From an uncultured Draconibacterium sp. (GTDB lineage: Bacteria > Bacteroidota > Bacteroidia > Bacteroidales > Prolixibacteraceae): a DNA stretch of 64,000 bases. Under the pieces are notes generated by a model that saw only the letters and a list, made by a program, of their open reading frames with translations, did no database searches and was not told the origin of the DNA. The position numbers were made by a program, and so were the translations under genes. How positions within the stretch are numbered: position 1 is the stretch's first letter; every line of letters begins with the position of its first letter. Where the stretch lies: NCBI RefSeq assembly GCF_913060805.1, contig NZ_CAJXTC010000018.1:1-64000 (forward strand), written 5' to 3'. This document shows, piece by piece, positions 55,805 to 64,000 of this stretch.

Positions 55805-58126
55805 ATGATGAGAAGATTTATACTTTCTATACTTATTTTACTGTTGTTTTTTGTTTCGCAAGCCCAGCGCGAACAGGGTTCGTGGCAAGATTATCTTTCG
55901 TATAATAATGCCAGCAAAATTGCGGTTTCGTCCGATAAGGTTTTCTGCGTTACCGAGGGCGGACTGTTTTATTACGACCTGGAAGACAATAGCGTAAATA
56001 AGTTTGGCGATGCCATTGAGTTGTCCGATTTTGGGGTAAGCACCATTGCTTACAGCGAAGCGAACAATGTGCTGGTAATTGCTTATTCTAACAGTAATAT
56101 CGATTTGCTTTTCGATGATGGCGAGGTGGTTAACCTGTCGGACATAAAACGAAAAACTATTGCCGGAAATAAGGTCATCAACAATATTTCTTTCTCAGGA
56201 AATGAGGCCTATCTGGCCTGTGGTTTTGGTATTGTAGTGCTCGATCTTGATCGTCAGGAAGTAAAAGATACGTATTACATCGGCGATGGCGGATCGTCGG
56301 TGGAAGTGAATGATATAGAAACCGATTACAGTTCGATTTTTGCCGCTACCAACGAGGGAATTTACCGGGCCGATAAAAATGAGCCGAACCTGGCCAATTT
56401 TGCCAACTGGATTCATGTGGATGATATTCCGCACCCTGATGGTATCTTTAATCAGCTGGTTTATCATGCTGGCAATATTATTGCCAATTATGCAGCCGGC
56501 GAGTGGTATCAGGACGAAATGTATATTCTTGACAACAACAGCTGGGAGCCCTACAATTCACCCATTCATTATGCTTTTGATATGCAGAGCAGTGGTGGGT
56601 ATCTTATCATTGCCAGCCGCGAAGTGGTGTTTATCATCGACAGTAATCATTCGCTAATTGGACGGATTGATACCTACGAATTTGGTAACAGAACAGAAGA
56701 TAGTATCGACCCAAGAAGTGCAGGTGTGTCTGCCGACGGCTCGATTTGGATTGCTGATAACAACGAAGTTTTGGTGCGCTATTATGGTGAAAGTTTTGAG
56801 CAAACCTTGCCTCCGGGACCGATTAATAATAACATGTTTTTTGTAGGTGCTTTTAACTCGGAAGTCTGGATGACACCGGGTAGTACGGTCGGTTATGTCA
56901 GGCCACTCTTTCAGCGTTTTGGCAACGATGGCTGGACGTATTTTACCGAAGAAACACATCCTGAACTGACAGGATTTCATAACATTCTGGCTATTGAAGT
57001 TGATCCCCGCGATCCGGATCATTTTTTTGTAGCCAGCTGGGGAGGTGGATTGTTGGAATATCGTAACGATGAGCTGGTGGAACGGTATTATAACCTGAAC
57101 AGCCCACTGGAAACAGCTTTGCCGGAACAACCCAACGAACCGTTTACACGTGTTGGCGGTATGAGTTTCGACTCGGAAGGAAATCTGTGGGTTAACAATG
57201 CCGAGTGCGCACATAACCTGCATAAGTTAACGCCATCGGGCGAGTGGGAGTCGTTTGAATTGCCCGAAATCGCCAACAGATACAATGTTTCAGATATTAT
57301 CGTGAATGAAAACGATGACAAATGGATGCTCATTCCGGGAGGACATGATGCCTACGTGATTAATAAAACCGGCGACCAGAAAAGAAGATTATTGGTGCAG
57401 ACCTATTTTAGTAATGGTACCGACAATATTATTACCCCGATGCATGATGTTTTCTCCATTGCAGAAGATCGGGAAGGGGCTATTTGGATTGGCAGTTCGC
57501 AAGGTGTGGCGGTGTATAGCAATCCGTCGCGTATTTGGAATTCGGAGACCTTTTATGCCACTCATCCGGGACTTGATTTGAATGACGGTATTTACCATCC
57601 GCTGTTGGAAACCGAAACTGTTACTGCCATTGCCGTTGACGGTGCTAACCGGAAATGGCTGGGAACACAGAACTCAGGAGTGTTTTTGGTATCGGAGACG
57701 GGTGAAGCTGAAGTGTTACATTTTACAACTGAAAACAGCCCGTTGCTTTCGAATAATATTCTGTCGATTGCAATTAATCAGAAAAGCGGCGAGGTGTTTT
57801 TTGGAACCGATAAGGGACTGATCTCCTATCAGGGTGAAGCCACAGGAGGAGCGGACACCTACAGCGATGTTTACGTTTATCCAAATCCGGTGCGCGAAAC
57901 CTACGATGGTCCGGTTACAATTGCCGGATTGATTGAAAATACTGATGTAAAAATTACCGACATCAGCGGAAACCTGGTGTATAAAACAACTTCATTTGGC
58001 GGGCAGGCCGTTTGGGACGGAAAGAACCTGAACGGCAACCGTGTAAAAACCGGTGTTTACCTGGTATTTTGTAACGATGAAAATGGGGAAGAAACCCACA
58101 TCACAAAAATATTGTTCATCCATTGA
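55805..58126 (+). CDS. porZ: Type IX secretion system protein PorZ-like
   Basis: This 773-aa protein has a signal peptide (MMRRFILSILILLLFFVSQA), an N-terminal motif GSWQDYLSYNNA, many two-component-type propeller repeats (IWIGSSQGVAVYSN, KWLGTQNSGVFLVSE, FFGTDKGLISY) and a C-terminal T9SS sorting-type domain ending in VYPNPV then GVYLVF. That combination matches PorZ, a surface component of the T9SS attachment complex that binds A-LPS. It lies between rdgB and recO. An alternative is a general T9SS-exported propeller protein. Confidence 0.85.
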   Translation: MMRRFILSILILLLFFVSQAQREQGSWQDYLSYNNASKIAVSSDKVFCVTEGGLFYYDLEDNSVNKFGDAIELSDFGVSTIAYSEANNVLVIAYSNSNIDLLFDDGEVVNLSDIKRKTIAGNKVINNISFSGNEAYLACGFGIVVLDLDRQEVKDTYYIGDGGSSVEVNDIETDYSSIFAATNEGIYRADKNEPNLANFANWIHVDDIPHPDGIFNQLVYHAGNIIANYAAGEWYQDEMYILDNNSWEPYNSPIHYAFDMQSSGGYLIIASREVVFIIDSNHSLIGRIDTYEFGNRTEDSIDPRSAGVSADGSIWIADNNEVLVRYYGESFEQTLPPGPINNNMFFVGAFNSEVWMTPGSTVGYVRPLFQRFGNDGWTYFTEETHPELTGFHNILAIEVDPRDPDHFFVASWGGGLLEYRNDELVERYYNLNSPLETALPEQPNEPFTRVGGMSFDSEGNLWVNNAECAHNLHKLTPSGEWESFELPEIANRYNVSDIIVNENDDKWMLIPGGHDAYVINKTGDQKRRLLVQTYFSNGTDNIITPMHDVFSIAEDREGAIWIGSSQGVAVYSNPSRIWNSETFYATHPGLDLNDGIYHPLLETETVTAIAVDGANRKWLGTQNSGVFLVSETGEAEVLHFTTENSPLLSNNILSIAINQKSGEVFFGTDKGLISYQGEATGGADTYSDVYVYPNPVRETYDGPVTIAGLIENTDVKITDISGNLVYKTTSFGGQAVWDGKNLNGNRVKTGVYLVFCNDENGEETHITKILFIH

Positions 58127-58155
58127 TCAGGATTCAACAGAAGTTTAACTGAGTT

Positions 58156-58881
58156 ATGATTACTGCTACCGAAGGCATTGTTTTGCACACGATAAAATAT
58201 GGCGAGAGCAGTGTTATTGCCACTATTTTTACCAAAGAATTTGGGCGGCAAAGCTATCTGATAAACGCTGCCCGTAGCCGGAAATCGAAAAATAAAGCCG
58301 GTTTGTTGCAGCCTTTGTTTATGGTTGAACTGGAAGCATATCAGAAACAATCGCGCGACCTGCAACGAATCCGCGCGATGAAAAGCCTCACTACTTACCA
58401 GGAAATTCCTTTTGATATTGCAAAGTCAACACAAGCCATTTTTCTCGCCGAGGTGCTTTATAAAACCATCCACGAACAGGAAAGTTACCCGGAGCTGTTT
58501 GAGTTTATGAAAAACGCTTTGCTTTATCTTGATTTGATGGAGGAAGGCAAAACAAATTTTCACCTCTATTTCCTTTTTCATTTAACCGAGTACCTTGGTT
58601 TTATGCCCGACACCACACAAACCGGTTTTGAAGGCTGGCTCGATTTGCAAAAAGGAGCAGTTGTTCCATTCGAGCCTTCGCACCCGATGTTTGTAAACAA
58701 AGAGGCAACGGCAATTCTGGTAAAACTGGCTTTGCTGAAAATTAATGAACTGGACACTTTGAAATTGAAACGCAGCATGCGCGATATGCTGCTTGAAAAA
58801 TTAGTTGATTATTACCGCCTGCATTTTGATACGCTGGGTGAAATAAAATCGCTTAAAGTGCTTCAGGAAGTTTTTTCCTGA
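58156..58881 (+). CDS. recO: DNA repair protein RecO
   Basis: This 241-aa protein has the RecO layout: an N-terminal OB fold starting TEGIVLHTIKYGESS, with LINAARSRKSK, then a helical domain with LFHLTEYLGFMPD and a C-terminal KLVDYYRLHF segment. RecO mediates RecA loading in RecFOR repair of gapped DNA. It has the normal family length and lacks the C-terminal zinc motif of some homologues. It overlaps the leftward MEMO gene by 19 bp at the 3' ends. Confidence 0.92.
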   Translation: MITATEGIVLHTIKYGESSVIATIFTKEFGRQSYLINAARSRKSKNKAGLLQPLFMVELEAYQKQSRDLQRIRAMKSLTTYQEIPFDIAKSTQAIFLAEVLYKTIHEQESYPELFEFMKNALLYLDLMEEGKTNFHLYFLFHLTEYLGFMPDTTQTGFEGWLDLQKGAVVPFEPSHPMFVNKEATAILVKLALLKINELDTLKLKRSMRDMLLEKLVDYYRLHFDTLGEIKSLKVLQEVFS

Positions 58882-60293
58882 TCGTCTTTCACAATCACGA
58901 CTTCGTAGGTGTAAAGTTCGGCGGTTTTCCATCCGTCCCAGCCAATTCCGGCTTTGTTTTTTGCGCATCTTCCCAAGAATTCTTCTTTGCTCCAACCGGT
59001 TTTTTCGGCAACCTGCGGTAAGAACGTGCCGGAGTTGAAGCCGCTTATTATATAAATGCCGTGTTTGCCAAGTTCGAATTCATCGATCGATTTAATCTTT
59101 TTCAAAGGTGTTAAAACCGAAACTTCCAGTGTCATATTGTCCAAATCCGAAGGTTCAATCGGGTCGAAACGCTGGTCGTTTGTGGCCGAAACGGCAAAAC
59201 GTTTGATCATTTGGCGCAATGTTTTATCGCCGGCAAAACCGCCAATGCATCCGCGTAATTCATTGTTGATATAAATACTGATAAATGCACCGGCTTTTTG
59301 GTCGAGAATGCTGTCGTTACTTTTTTTATGCTTCTTTTCTTTTACGTCCTCGCCTAAAAAACGGGCAATTGAATTTCGTGCCAGCTGCAAAATTTCCTGT
59401 TTTTCCGCGGGGCTTATTTCAAAAACCGCTTTCTCGTAAACAGCAATGGCCCAGTAACCCACAACGCGGTCTTTTTCGCCATAAAGTTTACTGTCGCCAG
59501 AGTTTTTATAGGCCAATTGTTTGAACTCAAAATCCCCTTTTTTAGTCAGGTAAAGCAGCGTTAATACTGATGTCCAGCCGCACAACGAAGTAGCAAGGTT
59601 GCCAATCTTTTTGTCTTTGTTCTTTTCAATGGCTTTCAACAGTTTGTTTGGCTTGTTCTTGCAAATGGCATCAGCCGTTATGTGGTCTACCAGGTTTGCA
59701 TCTTCATAGCTTGGGAAATGCGAAAAGTCGGTGCTGATAACAAACAAATTATCCGGTGTAAAATATGGACGAAGTGCTTCTGCCAGCTTTTTGCAAATGC
59801 CCGACGAGTGAGTTCCAAGGATTATCGGCACCAGCGTGAAATCATTCCCCAAACGATATTGCAAAAAGGGTAACTGAACCTCTAGACTATGTTCGTACAG
59901 GTGCGATTCATCGTGTTCGGTAAACACCGACGATGAGATCAGCAGTTCTTTCCCGATCTTTTTATTCACCTTAATTTCGCCCAGCGGAGTTTCGTAGTTT
60001 CCTTCCGTGTAAACCGCCGCTCCGCCAAAACTATAGCGGTGGCTCGATGCCAATACAAAAATATTCCGGTAGCTTTTGGTTGCCGGAATTTGTTTGAAAG
60101 CAGCCGCAGCAACTTCTCCACTAAAAATGTAGCCTGCATGTGGCGAAACAATAGCCCGCAGCGGTTGTGAGGTTTTTACAGTCGTGGCATTACTGAAAAG
60201 TTCTTCCAGCTCATTTCGTAATACGCCGCCCAATGAAGGGTAAAATTGCCCGGCCACTGCCGGCTCGCGGTTTTTATTTTTATTGAATATCAT
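58863..60293 (-). CDS. AmmeMemoRadiSam protein B-A fusion (MEMO1 + AMMECR1)
   Basis: This 476-aa protein fuses two conserved families. Residues about 10-275 form a MEMO1 dioxygenase-like fold (AVAGQFYPS, SPHAGYIFSGEVAA, ISTDFSHF), and about 300-470 an AMMECR1 domain (LRGCIGGFAG, RCAKNKAGIGWDG). They correspond to proteins B and A of the AmmeMemoRadiSam system. The radical-SAM third member is not next to it in this window. The function of the trio is unknown; MEMO1 homologues bind copper or iron. It has two bases of coding overlap with recO's tail on the opposite strand. Confidence 0.9.
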   Translation of the reverse strand: MIFNKNKNREPAVAGQFYPSLGGVLRNELEELFSNATTVKTSQPLRAIVSPHAGYIFSGEVAAAAFKQIPATKSYRNIFVLASSHRYSFGGAAVYTEGNYETPLGEIKVNKKIGKELLISSSVFTEHDESHLYEHSLEVQLPFLQYRLGNDFTLVPIILGTHSSGICKKLAEALRPYFTPDNLFVISTDFSHFPSYEDANLVDHITADAICKNKPNKLLKAIEKNKDKKIGNLATSLCGWTSVLTLLYLTKKGDFEFKQLAYKNSGDSKLYGEKDRVVGYWAIAVYEKAVFEISPAEKQEILQLARNSIARFLGEDVKEKKHKKSNDSILDQKAGAFISIYINNELRGCIGGFAGDKTLRQMIKRFAVSATNDQRFDPIEPSDLDNMTLEVSVLTPLKKIKSIDEFELGKHGIYIISGFNSGTFLPQVAEKTGWSKEEFLGRCAKNKAGIGWDGWKTAELYTYEVVIVKDDQEKTS

Positions 60294-60453
60294 AGTTTCC
60301 TTTCAGCTAAAAGGTAGTAATTCTATTACGCATCTCAATAAAATTGGTTTAGATCCCGGTTTGTGAAGAAACATTTAAATAGCATCGGTTTTTGCGCGCA
60401 GTGATTTTAAAGATAGAACAGATAACGTAAATTTACGTGAATACTAAATCTGA

Positions 60454-61278
60454 ATGGACTTAAACAAGGTACATAATGTTATTGATGTGCTGGCCGAAGC
60501 CGGACGCGCGATCATTGAAGTGTATGAAAGTAACGACTTCGATGAGCAACGGAAATCGGATAATACAGCAGTTACCCGGGCCGACAAGGCGTCGAGTAAG
60601 ATCATTAATGCAGGCCTTGAAAAAATATTCCCCGAGATTCCCGTATTAGATGAAGAAACAAACTTCCCGGAGTACGAAATTCGCAAAACCTGGGAGAATT
60701 ACTTTTTGGTCGATCCACTGGATGGCACCAAAGAGTTTATTAAACGAAACGGCGAATTCTGCATCAACATCGGGTTGATTAACAAAACAGCCCCGGTAAA
60801 CGGATGGATTTACGAACCCTTGAAAGAAAAAGGCTGGTACTGTGGTAAAGACGAGGGGATTTATGAGTTCGACAGCAAAGGGAATTTTGCAAAAATGGAT
60901 AAGCCCGAGCCGTACAACGGAAAAATAAGAGTAGCCACCAGCCGCTCGTTTTTTAAGCCCCGCGAAGCCGAGTTGATCGAAAAAATGAGAGGCACTTTTG
61001 AGTTGGAGATCCTGCATTGCGGCAGTTCGAAAAAACAAATCGAGATTATCAAAGGAAATGCCGATATGTACCTAAAAGCCGGTCCCTGTTCCGAATGGGA
61101 TACTGCACCCGGCCAGTTAATGGTGGAAGAATTTGGCGGCACTGTTTTTCGTCAGGATACTTTTGAAACCATGGCCTACAACAAAGCCATTCTTAAAAAC
61201 CCGCATTTTGTAATGCTTAATGAGCGGCTAAATACCCCCGATTTTGTTGCTTTTATGCAGCAGATCATTCAAGAGTAG
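60454..61278 (+). CDS. cysQ: 3'(2'),5'-bisphosphate nucleotidase CysQ
   Basis: This 274-aa inositol-monophosphatase-fold enzyme has VDPLDGTKEFI (the metal-binding signature), a VLDEETNFPEYE motif and WDTAPGQLMVEEFGG near the end. CysQ removes the 3' phosphate of PAP made during sulfate assimilation. Its length and signatures match the Bacteroidota CysQ. It is alone in its transcript as far as can be seen. Its relation to the sulfatases is only that both touch sulfur metabolism. Confidence 0.92.
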   Translation: MDLNKVHNVIDVLAEAGRAIIEVYESNDFDEQRKSDNTAVTRADKASSKIINAGLEKIFPEIPVLDEETNFPEYEIRKTWENYFLVDPLDGTKEFIKRNGEFCINIGLINKTAPVNGWIYEPLKEKGWYCGKDEGIYEFDSKGNFAKMDKPEPYNGKIRVATSRSFFKPREAELIEKMRGTFELEILHCGSSKKQIEIIKGNADMYLKAGPCSEWDTAPGQLMVEEFGGTVFRQDTFETMAYNKAILKNPHFVMLNERLNTPDFVAFMQQIIQE

Positions 61279-61367
61279 TTACTCAATTTCACTTTTTGAT
61301 AAATAAAGCCTAACTTGTTCGGAGAGCACGGGATTTTTCCGTCGCATAAATCAAAAAAAACAATTAG

Positions 61368-61646
61368 ATGAAACGTACATTTATTTTATTGGCAGTGGTA
61401 GTAGCTGCAGCAATTCTTTTTGCCGGATGCGCAACACAATCGTTTGAAAATATTGGCGATCCTCCGGGATTTATAAAAGGTATCTTTCATGGTTTTATTT
61501 TGCTGTTTAGCTTTATAGCCAGCCTTTTTACCGATTACGAAATTTATGCTTTCCCCAATGCAGGAGGCTGGTATAACTTTGGTTATCTTATTGGTGTGAT
61601 GATGTTCTTTGGCGGTGGTGGTGCCGGCGCGAAGTGTAAAAAATAG
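61368..61646 (+). CDS. Small membrane lipoprotein (92 aa)
   Basis: This 92-aa protein has a lipobox (FAGC), one or two hydrophobic helices (FIKGIFHGFILLFSFIASLF and FGYLIGVMMFFGG), a Gly-rich segment (GGGGAGAKCKK) and a Cys-Lys-Lys end. It resembles short Bacteroidota proteins of unknown function. It stands alone after an 89-bp gap. Confidence 0.65.
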   Translation: MKRTFILLAVVVAAAILFAGCATQSFENIGDPPGFIKGIFHGFILLFSFIASLFTDYEIYAFPNAGGWYNFGYLIGVMMFFGGGGAGAKCKK

Positions 61647-61783
61647 CCTGCCGAAAAATAAATTTGCTAGTTGCGAACAACATGCTGTGTAAAACTTGCG
61701 TTTGATTACAAAAACGGACGCAGGCGTAATGCGTATCTTCGTATTGGATTTTAAACAGAATACAGAAATTAAATTTTAGACAG

Positions 61784-62281
61784 ATGAATAGGATAGTTGT
61801 TCTTTTAGCGATTCTTGCAATTACTGCATCTTCATGTAAGATATTTCAAAAATCGTCGGGGCAGGCCGAATCGGCTTATACAACCGACACCACAGCACCA
61901 ACAAAAGTGTTTACCGTTCCGGGTAGCGAAACAACCACGCAGCCAACAGCTGTAACAAAACCTGAGCCGGTAGCCGACGAGAAACCAATTGCAATGCGTA
62001 AAGAGCAGGTTTCGTTTACCAACGAGACGGATCAAACTGCAAACGCCGGAAATACTTTCTTTGTGATTTTGGGTTCGTTTAGCCAGTTAGACAATGCTAA
62101 GAATTACCGTTCAACACTTATCGACGAAGGTTTTACGCCAATTATTTTGCACAGCGAAACCGGTTATTACCGTGTTTGTGTTAATTCGTACAAAGCAGAA
62201 ACCGAAGCACGCGGAAGAGTTGCACAGGTGCGCAATGCTTTCCCGAAATACTCGGATGTATGGCTTTTAATTAAAGAATAG
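61784..62281 (+). CDS. SPOR-domain lipoprotein
   Basis: This 165-aa protein has a likely lipoprotein signal (lipobox SSC), a Thr/Pro-rich linker (about 25-85), then a SPOR domain (about 85-160: TFFVILGSFSQLDNAKNYRS, FTPIILHSETGYYRVCVN). SPOR domains bind denuded glycan strands of peptidoglycan at division sites. It is a typical stand-alone SPOR lipoprotein, followed by a strong terminator. Confidence 0.85.
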   Translation: MNRIVVLLAILAITASSCKIFQKSSGQAESAYTTDTTAPTKVFTVPGSETTTQPTAVTKPEPVADEKPIAMRKEQVSFTNETDQTANAGNTFFVILGSFSQLDNAKNYRSTLIDEGFTPIILHSETGYYRVCVNSYKAETEARGRVAQVRNAFPKYSDVWLLIKE

Positions 62282-62302
62282 AAAATATTTTAAATTGATT
62301 TG

Positions 62303-62329
62303 AAGACGCCGCTTTATGCGGCGTCTTTT
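62303..62329 (+). terminator. Terminator after the SPOR lipoprotein
   Basis: AAGACGCCGC (62303-62312) pairs with GCGGCGTCTT (62318-62327), loop TTTAT, followed by TTG. Rho-independent. Confidence 0.9.
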
Positions 62330-62439
62330 GTTGGTGCGTTTTGCACCGTTCTTTTGGCTTATAGTCCATAGAGAAGTGAAGCCTCCAATAAATTTCAATT
62401 GATTAGCATTGAGGTAGCTTAAGCCTTATCAGGCGGATT

Positions 62440-62826
62440 TTACTCTTTGGCTTAGCCCAAAGAGTAAACAGAAAATCCAAGGCTGCGCCCGCTTCCCTCG
62501 GAAAAGCTACGCGATGCCAGCTAAAATTCCTGAAACTCGTCGTGCCTCCTCAAACAACAGTAATTTTTTACGCTGACAACGCTTGTTTTCCGGCTCACCG
62601 GCCGAGGCCGAAGCTTCGAAGCAGCCTTTTCATTCGCACTAACTTTGCATGAGTGGACGGCCTCTTTTGGTCTTTGCATAAGTTGAATTGAAACCTTAAT
62701 GAGAGCGGGAAGCTCCGAAGGATGAGGAGATCACCCGTCCGAATTTAGGTTTTATAAAAACGGAGGGCGAAGATCAAAAGGAGCCTTGAATTTTGTGCAT
62801 ACTATTTGTTTCAAGCCAAATAGTAT
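62440..62826. mobile_element. 387-bp element with 47-bp hairpin-bearing terminal inverted repeats
   Basis: The ends 62440-62486 and 62780-62826 (reverse complement) match at 35 of 47 positions without gaps. Each end folds into its own hairpin: TACTCTTTGG/CCAAAGAGTA and ATACTATTTG/CAAATAGTAT. One difference between the ends (C/A against G/T) is compensatory and keeps both hairpins. The interior has no convincing gene on either strand. The unit could be a non-autonomous transposon, a structured RNA gene or an intergenic repeat. The flanking 62330-62439 and 62827-63031 show nothing else recognisable. Confidence 0.5.
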
Positions 62827-63031
62827 GGCCTCCGGCAGGAAATAAATGAATGTAATACTCACCTGCCTATATTTCTCGATTGATTTTTTAAAAGGAATCC
62901 AATCTTTAAAAATTCTTAAAATCAACAACAAAGGGTGTATCGGTGTTATATTTTCAGAATTTATTGGAAATCAGTATTACATTTGTAATCATTGCAAAAA
63001 ATGAATACCCATTCTAGAAAGAAAAAGTTGT

Positions 63032-63457
63032 ATGTGTAAAGACGAAAAGCAGAAGTTACTTGATCAACGCTACCTGAAAATGGCTGATGTATGGTCGCAA
63101 AACTCGTACTGTAAACGCCGCCAGGTAGGTGCTTTAATTGTAAAGGATAAAATGATAATTTCTGACGGATACAATGGTACGCCGGCAGGATTTGAAAATA
63201 TATGCGAAGACGAAGACAACATTACAAAACCTTACGTGCTGCACGCCGAGGCCAATGCAATTACAAAGGTTGCCAAGTCGGGGAACAGTAGCGACGGTGC
63301 CACTTTGTACGTCACTTCTTCGCCATGTTTAGAGTGTTCGAAATTGATTATTCAGGCCGGAATTAAGCGTGTGGTTTTTACCGAAAGTTACCGCCTGGAG
63401 GATGGAATTAACCTGCTAAAACGTGCTGATATTGAAGTAAAGCAGGTTGATATTTAA
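63032..63457 (+). CDS. Deoxycytidylate deaminase (dCMP deaminase)
   Basis: This 141-aa zinc-dependent deaminase has the metal ligands in HAEANAI (His, catalytic Glu) and PCLECS (two Cys). It converts dCMP to dUMP, feeding thymidylate synthesis. It is the ComEB-type length; in Bacteroidota the gene commonly precedes an S41 peptidase gene, as here, 129 bp upstream. Cytoplasmic. Confidence 0.92.
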   Translation: MCKDEKQKLLDQRYLKMADVWSQNSYCKRRQVGALIVKDKMIISDGYNGTPAGFENICEDEDNITKPYVLHAEANAITKVAKSGNSSDGATLYVTSSPCLECSKLIIQAGIKRVVFTESYRLEDGINLLKRADIEVKQVDI

Positions 63458-63586
63458 AGGCAAAAGTTTCAAGTGGAAAGGCAAAAGTGAGATTTTGCTA
63501 TACGCTACCGGTTGTTTGCCGCCATGTTATACATTAAAATCAGGCCGGGCTTCGTTCGCAGAGGTACTGGCCATTGAAGAAAGCCT

Positions 63587-64000
63587 ATGAACAAGAAAAC
63601 AACAATACTTTTACCTGTTCTCATTGCAATTGCTGTTGCAGCAGGTATTCTTATCGGAAACCTATTAAGCAGGAATGCCACCACTCCGGCATTTCACGGA
63701 ATGGGTTTCGCGCAGCCCAATAAAATCTCCACTATTCTCGACTTGGTAAATACAGGATATGTAGACAGTGTAAATACCGGCGATATTGTTGAACAAACAA
63801 TTCCGGAAATACTGAAAAGTCTCGATCCGCACACCAGTTATATTCCCGCACGCGATATGCAGGAAGTGCAGGAAGAAATGAGTGGAAATTTCTCAGGTAT
63901 TGGTGTTCAGTTTTCCATTCAGGAAGACACGGTGCGCGTGATTGAAGTGATTTCAGGTGGCCCGTCGAGCAAGGTGGGCGTAATGCCCGGCGACCGCATT
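63587..64000 (+). CDS. S41-family C-terminal processing peptidase, N-terminal part (cut by window edge)
   Basis: The last 414 bases open a frame starting MNKKTTILLPVLIAIAVAAG (signal anchor). It continues with NKISTILDLVNTGYVDSVNT, ILKSLDPHTSYIPA and the start of a PDZ domain (GNFSGIGVQF). This is the N-terminus of an S41/CtpA-type serine protease that degrades or processes periplasmic proteins. The catalytic Ser-Lys part lies beyond the window. ATG 63587 is chosen because the signal follows at once and earlier frames are closed. Confidence 0.85.
   Translation, partial: MNKKTTILLPVLIAIAVAAGILIGNLLSRNATTPAFHGMGFAQPNKISTILDLVNTGYVDSVNTGDIVEQTIPEILKSLDPHTSYIPARDMQEVQEEMSGNFSGIGVQFSIQEDTVRVIEVISGGPSSKVGVMPGDRI

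Overview
The window looks like chromosome from a Bacteroidota organism, most likely marine or sediment-associated and near Marinilabiliales/Prolixibacteraceae. The phylum call is firm; the family is a guess. Supporting signs are a PorZ-type type IX secretion component, many lipoproteins and outer-membrane barrels, a PCMD-domain protein, -33/-7 promoters of the TTTG / TAnnTTTG type, few Shine-Dalgarno sites, and sulfatases with their maturation enzyme. I see no rRNA gene and no complete tRNA gene.

Layout. (1) From the left edge to about 7.35 kb is one end of an integrated mobile element: primase-like gene (cut by the edge), an iteron-like 9-bp repeat array, RepA-like ATPase, ribbon-helix-helix protein, three small unknowns, excisionase-like HTH, a divergent XRE regulator, an unknown 180-aa protein, a strongly structured non-coding stretch, a RES/Xre toxin-antitoxin pair and a tyrosine integrase. 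It ends at a sequence resembling the 3' end of a tRNA followed by that tRNA's terminator. (2) 7.4-13.5 kb: aldo/keto reductase, a candidate small RNA, a formylglycine-generating enzyme with both catalytic cysteines, and a betaine uptake group (BCCT transporter, universal stress protein, orphan OpuAC-like binding lipoprotein). (3) 13.8-25 kb: a long run of envelope genes (HAD and VOC lipoproteins, DUF4377/META, BamA-like barrel, other barrels, a 743-aa three-repeat protein). (4) 25-30.4 kb: DUF4136-type lipoproteins, a CotH-like/DUF4956 pair and an AI-2E-family permease. (5) 30.6-34.1 kb: a HypD-type trans-4-hydroxy-L-proline dehydratase with its radical-SAM activase. (6) 34.2-39.7 kb: a tandem pair of sulfatases whose leaders are nearly identical, plus a sialidase-like lipoprotein. 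(7) 39.9-46.7 kb: small secreted or membrane unknowns, a DUF1254/DUF1214 lipoprotein gene broken by a stop codon and flanked by direct repeats, and a barrel/PCMD pair. (8) 46.9-64 kb: mostly housekeeping genes (M28 peptidase, polyprenyl synthase, ArsR regulator, YfhO, RdgB, PorZ, RecO, MEMO1-AMMECR1 fusion, CysQ, SPOR lipoprotein, dCMP deaminase, start of an S41 protease).

How it fits together. The formylglycine-generating enzyme at 9-10 kb has the residues needed to activate the two Cys-type sulfatases at 35-38 kb. With the sialidase-like protein they suggest use of sulfated polymers. HypD and its activase would convert hydroxyproline to pyrroline-5-carboxylate anaerobically. Intergenic spaces hold several repeat families: a GC-rich palindrome (3 copies), a GCGCGAATCC-type palindrome (4 copies), a ~100-bp composite repeat (2 copies), a CTGAACTTGTTTCAG repeat (1.5 copies), a 198-bp MITE-like unit and a 387-bp element with structured terminal inverted repeats. 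The best leads for undescribed biology are the small RNA near 8.5 kb, the iteron/RepA/primase replication module, the duplicated sulfatase leader and the 387-bp element.
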